Shown piece by piece: positions 1 to 4,984 of a DNA stretch of 8,153 bases. The position numbers were made by a program, and so were the translations under genes. Source of the stretch: JAEVZK01 sp038202925 (GTDB lineage: Bacteria > Armatimonadota > Fimbriimonadia > Fimbriimonadales > Fimbriimonadaceae); the NCBI GenBank assembly GCA_038202925.1, contig JBBREM010000116.1, positions 1-8,153 of the forward strand, in the 5' to 3' direction. Numbering within the stretch: position 1 is the stretch's first letter; the number at the start of each line of letters is the position of its first letter. The notes under the pieces were generated by a model that was given only the letters and a program-made list of their open reading frames with translations, was not told where the DNA came from and made no database searches.

Positions 1-303
1 CGCCTCAAGGCTGATCGCCGGCTTGCTTCGCTTCTTCTTGCGAATGTCGAGGAAGCAGTTCGTCGAGATGCGATACATCCACGTCGTGAACGCGGAATCG
101 CCCTTGAAGTTCTCCAGAGCCTTGAACATCCGGATGAATGATTCAGCGACGACGTCGGCGGCCTCTTCCGGGTCTCTGGTCAAGCGGAACGCATATTGAT
201 ACGCGCGCTGCTGGTGTTTGGCGACAAGTTGATCGAAGGCGGAGCGGTCTCCGCGTCGGCTGCGCTCGATGAGCATTCCGTCGTCAGCTGTAACTTTGGT
301 CAT
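1..303 (-). CDS. ECF-type RNA polymerase sigma factor, N-terminal part (gene continues past the left edge)
   Basis: The visible 101 residues form region 2 of a sigma-70-family (ECF-like) sigma factor, which binds core RNA polymerase and recognises the -10 element. The diagnostic pattern is GDRSAFDQLVAKH (about residues 18-30), then an acidic helix DPEEAADVVAESFIRMFKAL (44-63), then FTTWMYRISTNCFLDIRKKK (72-91). The last block is the conserved region 2.3/2.4 helix ending in a basic patch. The ATG at 303-301 is chosen because an AAGGGG Shine-Dalgarno sequence (313-308) lies just upstream and the protein begins at the usual distance from region 2. Region 4 (-35 binding) would lie outside the window, so completeness and any anti-sigma partner cannot be judged. 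It lies downstream of the porin terminator and so probably has its own promoter. Family assignment is secure; the regulon is unknown. Confidence 0.9.
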   Translation of the reverse strand, partial: MTKVTADDGMLIERSRRGDRSAFDQLVAKHQQRAYQYAFRLTRDPEEAADVVAESFIRMFKALENFKGDSAFTTWMYRISTNCFLDIRKKKRSKPAISLEA

Positions 304-638
304 TTTTCCCCTTCTGCTATTTAGCGTTAGGGGAGAGCTTTTTGGCGACTGGCAGAGTTGCTCCGGCCGTTGCCTCCGGTACCGCACGCTCTCCCAAGAT
401 GCGGCCCGACTTACGAATATCGCTTTCGTTTCCGAAATTGATGTGTTTATTATTGCTCCAGACAACGCAAGATATACAACTGGTAAATGTACTAGTTCAC
501 TTGATTATTGCGACTGACGGCGCAATTATTAGGCGGCTCTGTAGCTTAAATCTCTAGCCGCTCATCCGAGAGCAGAGATCAGAGGTCAGAGATCGGATAT
601 CTCTCCTCTCCCCTCCTCATCCTCTCTCCCGAGGCACG
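304..638. other. Intergenic region between porin terminator and sigma-factor gene
   Basis: No credible gene is seen in this stretch. It contains the leader and presumably the promoter of the sigma-factor gene. An AT-rich segment at about 430-530 holds several -10-like hexamers on the minus strand (for example AATAAT and TATATC). None is paired with a convincing -35 at normal spacing, so I do not mark one promoter. Further left the sequence is GC-richer. The right part carries a 7-bp repeat array (574-601) and a pyrimidine-rich tract of about 30 bases (601-630, purine-rich on the minus strand). Confidence 0.6.
574..601. repeat. Heptanucleotide array, AGAGATC type (4 units)
   Basis: There are four consecutive 7-bp units: AGAGATC, AGAGGTC, AGAGATC and GGATATC. 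The unit is the reverse complement of the GATCTCT units at 4966-4979, so the two sites belong to one repeat family. It lies just downstream (on the minus strand) of the porin terminator and abuts a polypyrimidine tract. The units are read directly from the sequence; their function is unknown. Confidence 0.75.
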
Positions 639-669
639 AAAAAGCGCGGGCTGGTTTCCCAGCCCGCGC
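639..669 (-). terminator. Rho-independent terminator of the SLH-porin gene
   Basis: A perfect 11-bp GC-rich stem (659-669 pairs with 644-654) has a four-base loop. On the minus strand it is followed at once by five T residues (643-639). It begins 19 bases after the porin TAA stop. This is a textbook intrinsic terminator for the minus strand. It separates the porin transcript from the sigma-factor gene downstream. Confidence 0.93.
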
Positions 670-688
670 CCTCAGCGTTTCGCTCGGT

Positions 689-2818
689 TTAGAACCGAAC
701 GGTCAGCTGGCTCGTGATGAATCCACCGCGAGCTCGTACCGGACCGCCGGTAATCGGGCTGAAGCCCGCCTGTTTGCCGTCCGCGTCGGAGAACTGCCAC
801 AGAACGTTGAAGTTCGTGCGAGAGTTCATATCAAAGCCCCAACCGATGTTCCACCAGGTCTCTCTGGGTTTGAACGTGGGGCCAGCCGAGTTGTATCGAA
901 ACATCACGTTCTCGTAGCCGAGTAACAAGTTGTGGTTTGCACCCATCTTGTACCCGATACCCACATTGTAGTGGTCTACGTGATCGTTGCTGTTGAAGGC
1001 GATACCACTCGCGCCAGGCGACGTAGCAGTGGCACCGGTTCCGGTGCCGTCGTCGGCGCCGGCGTTGATGCCCCTGTAGAAGCCGGCATTGGCCATCAGG
1101 CGGAGATTGCGACTAAGATCGAAGTGAGCGTCTGTATAGAAGCCCTCAATGTCCGTCGGATTCCACCAGATACCGATGCGACCCCAGTCGCCCGGTGCTC
1201 CGAACTGCTGCTCGATGCGGCGATAGCCAACATTAAGCCCCCAGTTAGAAGCGGCGTAACCGGCTTGGCCGTACCAAGCGGAGTTGAACCGGCTAATCAC
1301 GTTGCGATTGCCAGCCTTGACATCCGACTTGCTGTAGCCAGCCGTCACGTCGATGTTGCTGAAGTTGAACTTCAGGTCACCGCCATAAACGGTAACCCCG
1401 TCAACTGCCGTGCCAGGCGCCGTATTGGCCAAGCCCGTCGCCGAGCCGTTCGAGTTCAGCCACAGATAAGCGAGGCTGAGTGATCCGGTGTTGCTCAACG
1501 GAACGTTGAGGCTCGTGCCGAACATCTGATCGACGGTCAGCAGTCCACCGTTAACATACGCGTTGTTCTGGTTCCGGAAGTGGCCGCGCGTTCGCTGAGC
1601 CGGGCCAATAATGCCGCCCGACAGGAACGGCGAACCCGCTGCGCCCGCCGTCATCGGCTGGAGCTCGCTGGCAATGAAGCCACTCGAGCCATTGTGGCCG
1701 CTCGTGCGGCCGCCGAAGACGTTGAGCTTAGCTCCGCCGAACTTGAACCCAAAGGTTCCGCCGTCGAAGTTCCAGTTGCCGTTATCCCACCTACTGTTAG
1801 AGAAGTAGGGCGTGGCATCAGGTCGCTGGAAGATATACGGGGACACCTTGACGCCAATTCGACCAAGCTCAGCATTGAAGCCAAGACCGGCGATCGACGT
1901 GTCGAAGTTCACGCTGAATTCCTGGAAGTAGAAGGAGTCCGCACCTTCTCCAAACGGGAAACCTGCCTGCGTTAGCGACTGGTCGAAGAACGGCAAGCCG
2001 CCCACCGTCGTGGCGGGGCCGCCGGGCCTGATCATGACGCTCGGAAGGCCCATCATGTTGCCGTAGACCATGGTGGCCTTCCAGGTCGGACCTGAAGCGT
2101 TATTGCTAACGAGCTTCAGCGCGGCCTCGTGGAGGATCGTGAGATCCTCGCCCGCACCGGCGATTCCGCCGGCGTTGCTGCCGCGACCGACGCCTGTCGG
2201 TCGTCCGTCGACGGTGATGCCAGTCGTGACTGGATTCGTTTCGGTACCGCGTCTGGCATACCCAGCGCCCATCCAGAAGTTCGCGTCACCCGAGACATCG
2301 AACGGAAGCGCGTGCTGCTTAAGCCAAGCAACATCGCCTCGCATCGCGTCGAGGTCCTTCTTCATCTGATCAACGTCGGCGCCCATTTTCGTGAGCTCGG
2401 CGCGGAACTCGTCCATCAATCGGCGAAGGCCGGCGATGTCCTCGTTCTTGATGCGGTTGACCTCGGCGGTCAGCGCGTCCAGAGCCGATCGGAGGTTATC
2501 CAGATCCGCTTTGGTGGGCGCGTTCGCCATGCGGTTGGTCAGATCGTCGATCTGAGCCTTCAGGCCGTCGGTGACGCCCTTCAGGTTTGCCCACACCGCG
2601 TGGCAGGCAACGGCGAGCTCGTAGCGGGAGGCCGGTCGGCCACCGCGGAAGAGTCCGTCGGGGTAACCCACGAGAAGACCTTCGGCCTTCATGCGGGCGA
2701 GTTCCTTATAAGCCCAATGGCTTTCAGGAACGTCGGGGAAGTTATCCTGCGCGAGCGCAGGCACGATAAGCAGTGCGCCTAGCACTGCTGACAAGGCGTA
2801 CTTAAAGGTACGTTTCAT
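689..2818 (-). CDS. SLH-domain outer-membrane porin (S-layer homology / coiled coil / beta-barrel)
   Basis: A complete 709-residue protein of the wall-attached porin type found in non-proteobacterial diderms (OmpM / SlpA / SomA-like). Residues 1-23 form a signal peptide (MKRTFKYALSAV, a hydrophobic core, then ALA before Gln24). Residues 26-78 are one SLH domain (FPDVPESHWAYKEL, then GYPDGLFRGGRPASRYELA), the module that binds peptidoglycan-linked polymers. Residues 79-168 form a heptad-like coiled coil rich in Leu, Asp and Lys. From about 174 to 709 the sequence is Gly/Asn/aromatic-rich with alternating strands and ends ITSQLTVRF, a terminal-Phe signal expected for barrel insertion. The likely role is an abundant general porin that also tethers the outer membrane to the wall. 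The start has AAGGAG at 2837-2832, spaced rather widely at 13 bases. It is monocistronic, with its own promoter and terminator. Family is well supported; substrate is unknown. Confidence 0.9.
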   Translation of the reverse strand: MKRTFKYALSAVLGALLIVPALAQDNFPDVPESHWAYKELARMKAEGLLVGYPDGLFRGGRPASRYELAVACHAVWANLKGVTDGLKAQIDDLTNRMANAPTKADLDNLRSALDALTAEVNRIKNEDIAGLRRLMDEFRAELTKMGADVDQMKKDLDAMRGDVAWLKQHALPFDVSGDANFWMGAGYARRGTETNPVTTGITVDGRPTGVGRGSNAGGIAGAGEDLTILHEAALKLVSNNASGPTWKATMVYGNMMGLPSVMIRPGGPATTVGGLPFFDQSLTQAGFPFGEGADSFYFQEFSVNFDTSIAGLGFNAELGRIGVKVSPYIFQRPDATPYFSNSRWDNGNWNFDGGTFGFKFGGAKLNVFGGRTSGHNGSSGFIASELQPMTAGAAGSPFLSGGIIGPAQRTRGHFRNQNNAYVNGGLLTVDQMFGTSLNVPLSNTGSLSLAYLWLNSNGSATGLANTAPGTAVDGVTVYGGDLKFNFSNIDVTAGYSKSDVKAGNRNVISRFNSAWYGQAGYAASNWGLNVGYRRIEQQFGAPGDWGRIGIWWNPTDIEGFYTDAHFDLSRNLRLMANAGFYRGINAGADDGTGTGATATSPGASGIAFNSNDHVDHYNVGIGYKMGANHNLLLGYENVMFRYNSAGPTFKPRETWWNIGWGFDMNSRTNFNVLWQFSDADGKQAGFSPITGGPVRARGGFITSQLTVRF

Positions 2819-2984
2819 GTCTTCTTTGTTGCTCCTTGCATTAATGTACGCAGCGGTGCAACGGAGAACCTGAAACCGTCCTTTGGCCCGAAACTCACAA
2901 CTTTCCTTGAGTTTCCTATGAGTCCAAGCCCCGATTCAGCCCAAGCTCTTTGGTGCATCCTGCGCCAGCCTCCATTCAGAGGTC
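2819..2984 (-). promoter_or_regulatory. Long 5' leader of the SLH-porin mRNA
   Basis: If the promoter at 2991-3019 is used, this stretch is an untranslated leader of about 165 bases. It holds a perfect 7-bp inverted repeat (2891-2897 with 2908-2914, loop of ten bases) and the AAGGAG ribosome binding site at 2837-2832. I compared it by eye with common riboswitch classes and saw no match. A leader this long on an abundant porin mRNA may serve stability or small-RNA control, but that is inference. Confidence 0.35.
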
Positions 2985-2990
2985 ACACAT

Positions 2991-3019
2991 ATTCTAATCG
3001 ATTGTGCAAAAAAATTCAA
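2991..3019 (-). promoter_or_regulatory. Sigma-70-type promoter of the SLH-porin gene
   Basis: On the minus strand TTGAAT (3019-3014) is followed by exactly 17 bases and then TAGAAT (2996-2991). These are close to the TTGACA/TATAAT consensus. The spacer contains a run of seven T residues. Transcription would begin near 2984, giving a 5' leader of about 165 bases before the porin ATG. The call rests on sequence match only. Confidence 0.6.
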
Positions 3020-3076
3020 TAGGGCTGAACTTTTCAGGAGTTTTGGGCTGCAAATCAAGGGTTTGTGCTTGAGTCA

Positions 3077-3097
3077 TTTGGGCGTTTGGCGTTGGGG
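3077..3097. repeat. Heptanucleotide array, GTTGGGC type (3 units)
   Basis: There are three adjacent 7-bp units: TTTGGGC, GTTTGGC and GTTGGGG. They match the GTTGG-type units at 3394-3428 and 4920-4954. The array marks the left edge of the repeat-rich part of the intergenic region. Confidence 0.55.
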
Positions 3098-3226
3098 CTA
3101 CCAGGTGTCTAGAAGGCACTCGGCTTCGCTCGGGATGAGGGTTGTGGATATGGGGTGTTGACCGGCGGTCCTTCGACTTCTACCTTCGCCGAGGCTCGGT
3201 ATCCCCTCAGGATGACGAGGGGTTGT

Positions 3227-3243
3227 CTCCGGCTTCGCCGGAG
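3227..3243. repeat. Hairpin 1: 7-bp perfect stem
   Basis: CTCCGGC (3227-3233) pairs with GCCGGAG (3237-3243) around a three-base TTC loop. No T-tract follows on either strand, so this is not a standard terminator. Only one base separates it from the next hairpin. Confidence 0.7.
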
Positions 3244-3244
3244 T

Positions 3245-3264
3245 CGGGGACAGGAATGTCCCCG
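3245..3264. repeat. Hairpin 2: 8-bp perfect stem with GGAA loop
   Basis: CGGGGACA (3245-3252) pairs with TGTCCCCG (3257-3264). On the plus strand the loop is GGAA, a GNRA-type tetraloop. No T-tract follows on either strand. It probably belongs to a dispersed hairpin repeat rather than to a gene-specific element. Confidence 0.75.
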
Positions 3265-3280
3265 CCACCCTCCACCCCTG

Positions 3281-3310
3281 CCTCCTCCAAGAAGAACCAC
3301 TTGGAGGAGG
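3281..3310 (-). repeat. Hairpin 3: 11-bp perfect stem just after the mutase stop codon
   Basis: CCTCCTCCAAG (3281-3291) pairs perfectly with CTTGGAGGAGG (3300-3310), with an eight-base loop. On the minus strand it starts ten bases after the mutase TAG. Its position suits a transcript 3' end or an RNA-stabilising structure. The minus-strand sequence after it is CAGGGG rather than a T run, so it is not called an intrinsic terminator. Confidence 0.65.
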
Positions 3311-3320
3311 GGGACCGGAC

Positions 3321-4919
3321 CTAGATCAGCTTGACTTTGCCCTTATCAGTGATCGGTGATCCGTTATCGGTGATCGGTAGGTCGTCCACGTAAGCGTTGG
3401 GCGTTGGGCGTTCGGCGTTGGGGGTTGTTGTGCCCTTGTCGACCAACTCTTTCGCCTTGGCTTCCTGCGCGGCTCGCTCGGCTTCCTTCTTGGGATCGCC
3501 GGAGCCGGCTTTGATTGACCGCTCGTGGGCGGCGGCTTGGCGGCCGTCGAGGGTGGATTCGTACTTGATGCCGATCGTGGTCTCGGGCTCGCCTTGGAGG
3601 AGGCGGTTGATGAGCTCTACGCCTTGCATGAGCGTGTGATCGGTATTGCTGACCTCGTACTTCCACATGCCGAAGCGGCCTCTGGAATAGATGTCCATGT
3701 TCTCCAGGTAGGGGATGGCTTCGGAGAGGATGCCGTCGCGCTCGACCGACGGGGTTGGGTAGGAGTATTTGGCGTTGTAGCACCAGGTGCTGACGATGTC
3801 CTTCTTATCCTCCTCGCGCAGGAGGCCGGAGTTGATGAGGCCCTGGATGGTCTCGTCGACGATGGTCTCGCCGTCGACCGGCTTGAACTCGCTATAGCTG
3901 GTCTCGCACAGCAGCGAGTAGTGGGAGTCCTTATCCGGCGTCATGTACGGGCTGTAGTTGCTGAGGTAGGTGACGCGGTAGAAGGGGCTGGTGCTTTCGG
4001 GGAAGTACATCCAGCTCTTGGTGCTGGGGCAGGGCTGCTTGATGCCGATGCCGACCATGTATCCGCCGGAGTGGCGCAGTCTCGACGTGCAGAGCTCGAT
4101 CTCTTCGCTGACGCCAGTCATCACCTTGTTGCAGAGGATGTCGAGCGGCATGGTGGAGATGAGAATGTCGTAGGTTGTGGTCTCGCCGTTCTCGAACCTG
4201 ATCTCCTTGCGGTGCGGGTTGATCTGCACGATCTTGGAGTTGAGGTGGACATGGCCATCGAGGACAGGGCCGAAGCGCTTGTAGAACTCGCCGGTACCGC
4301 CGAAGAGCGGAAACTTGAACATATTGTTCGGTCCCCACCCGACGTCGTCGGTCTCCAGCATGATGTTCTTGAGGGCGCGATCGACATCGACGACGGCGAC
4401 GCGCTCGCCGATCCACTCTTTGTTCATCAGCTCGAGCGGGTGCGCCCAGACCTTGAAGTTGTAGGGGTTCATGAAGTGCTTGGCGATGCCATCGCCGAAG
4501 ACGGCATTCACGAACTCTTGGAAGTTGGTCGTCTGCTTGTGGTCGCCCTTCGCCTGGGCTTCGAGGAGGCCGGACATGCACTCGTAGGCGGCCTCTTTGG
4601 GGAGGTGTCGGATATTGTTTTGAAAAGGGTAGGGGACCCATCGATCGAACATGCGCAGCCAGCACTCGCGCATATTGAGCTGAAAGTCGTCGTCCATCAG
4701 CTTATCGAAGATGTCGTCGTAATACTTGTAGTGGGAAAACATGACGTGCCCGCCCACATCCCAGGTGAACCCGGCGGTGTCGGTATAGCTGGCAGCGAGC
4801 CCTCCGATGTGAGGCCCTGCCTCATACATGTGGAAGTTCTTGTAGCCCAGCTCCTGTAGCCTATAGCCGGCACCAAGGCCGGCGGGTCCTGCTCCGATGA
4901 TTACGATTTTCTTTTCCAT
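3321..4919 (-). CDS. glf: UDP-galactopyranose mutase, eukaryotic (fungal-like) type, with repeat-derived C-terminal tail
   Basis: A 532-residue flavoenzyme expected to interconvert UDP-galactopyranose and UDP-galactofuranose in the cytoplasm. Residues 5-14 are the FAD Rossmann motif (IVIIGAGPAG), and Glu33 in MYEAGPHIGG suits the ribose-binding acid. Blocks that I recall from fungal mutases follow in order: FTWDVGGHVMFSHYKYYDD (50-68), WVPYPFQNNI (93-102), PYNFKVWA...WIGERVA (151-174), SPFYRVTYLSNYSPY (310-324) and SRGRFGMWKYEVSNTDH (411-427). Arg172 and Arg314 match the two active-site arginines of the fungal enzyme. The core ends near DGRQ (about 457-460), where fungal mutases stop. A charged helix and a tail encoded by 7-bp repeats follow. 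The ATG at 4919 is preferred because the Rossmann fold starts there. An in-frame GTG at 4985 would add 22 repeat-encoded residues. Neither start has a clear ribosome binding site. It lies directly after a glycosyltransferase gene, probably in one operon. Confidence 0.85.
   Translation of the reverse strand: MEKKIVIIGAGPAGLGAGYRLQELGYKNFHMYEAGPHIGGLAASYTDTAGFTWDVGGHVMFSHYKYYDDIFDKLMDDDFQLNMRECWLRMFDRWVPYPFQNNIRHLPKEAAYECMSGLLEAQAKGDHKQTTNFQEFVNAVFGDGIAKHFMNPYNFKVWAHPLELMNKEWIGERVAVVDVDRALKNIMLETDDVGWGPNNMFKFPLFGGTGEFYKRFGPVLDGHVHLNSKIVQINPHRKEIRFENGETTTYDILISTMPLDILCNKVMTGVSEEIELCTSRLRHSGGYMVGIGIKQPCPSTKSWMYFPESTSPFYRVTYLSNYSPYMTPDKDSHYSLLCETSYSEFKPVDGETIVDETIQGLINSGLLREEDKKDIVSTWCYNAKYSYPTPSVERDGILSEAIPYLENMDIYSRGRFGMWKYEVSNTDHTLMQGVELINRLLQGEPETTIGIKYESTLDGRQAAAHERSIKAGSGDPKKEAERAAQEAKAKELVDKGTTTPNAERPTPNAYVDDLPITDNGSPITDKGKVKLI
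3344..3378. repeat. Heptanucleotide array, GATCGGT type (5 units), inside the 3' end of the mutase gene
   Basis: There are five 7-bp units in a row: TATCAGT, GATCGGT, GATCCGT, TATCGGT and GATCGGT. Read on the minus strand they encode the PITDNGSPITDKG part of the mutase tail. Because 7 is not a multiple of 3, gain or loss of one unit would change the reading frame just before the stop codon. Confidence 0.85.
3394..3428. repeat. Heptanucleotide array, GCGTTGG type (5 units), inside the 3' end of the mutase gene
   Basis: There are five 7-bp units: GCGTTGG, GCGTTGG, GCGTTCG, GCGTTGG and GGGTTGT. On the minus strand they encode TTTPNAERPTPNA in the mutase tail. The unit is a rotation of GTTGGGC, so it is the same family as the arrays at 3077-3097 and 4920-4954. 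Confidence 0.85.
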
Positions 4920-4984
4920 GTTGGGTGGTTGGCGTTGGGTGTTGGGGTGTTGGGTATTCGGATCCGATCTCTGATCTCTGATCA
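4920..4984. repeat. Compound heptanucleotide array between glycosyltransferase and mutase genes
   Basis: Units GTTGGGT, GGTTGGC, GTTGGGT, GTTGGGG and TGTTGGG occupy 4920-4954. A short linker containing GGATCC follows, then GATCTCT, GATCTCT and GATCA (4966-4984). The array fills the whole gap between the mutase ATG and the glycosyltransferase stop. It contains no recognisable ribosome binding site. It stays open in the mutase frame up to a GTG that overlaps the upstream TGA as GTGA (4985-4982). Confidence 0.8.

Larger units (their letters stand above)
3109..3320. repeat. Repeat-rich intergenic segment downstream of the mutase gene
   Basis: No gene is supported here. There are two degenerate copies of a motif: CTCGGGATGAGGGTTGT near 3130-3144 and CTCAGGATGACGAGGGGTTGT near 3206-3226. 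Three hairpins follow at 3227-3310. The wording (TTCGCTCGGGATGA, CCTCAGGATGACGAGG, GGGGACAGGAATGTCCCC) resembles short dispersed intergenic repeats I recall from several soil-bacterial genomes; this needs a search to confirm. An open frame of 63 codons on the minus strand (3300-3109) is repeat-derived and is not annotated as a gene. Confidence 0.5.

Noticed and set aside
269..517. Plus-strand frame whose product begins with a signal-peptide-like hydrophobic stretch
   Set aside because: It starts inside the sigma-factor gene on the opposite strand, has no ribosome binding site, and runs through that gene's leader. The hydrophobic stretch is fortuitous.
3109..3300. 63-codon minus-strand frame after the mutase
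   Set aside because: It is made of intergenic repeat and hairpin sequence; its Arg/Pro/Ser-rich product is typical of translated dispersed repeats.
3281..3310. Intrinsic terminator of the mutase transcript
   Set aside because: The stem is strong, but the minus-strand sequence after it is CAGGGG instead of a T run, so it is listed only as a hairpin.
3344..3428. Possible CRISPR-like array
   Set aside because: Units are only 7 bp, directly adjacent, without spacers, and no cas gene is present.
3525..4859. Long open frame on the plus strand (444 codons)
   Set aside because: It lies antisense to the mutase gene, whose motifs are unmistakable. The frame is open because of GC-rich codon bias, and its product is a low-complexity Val/Asp/Ala-rich string with no family features.
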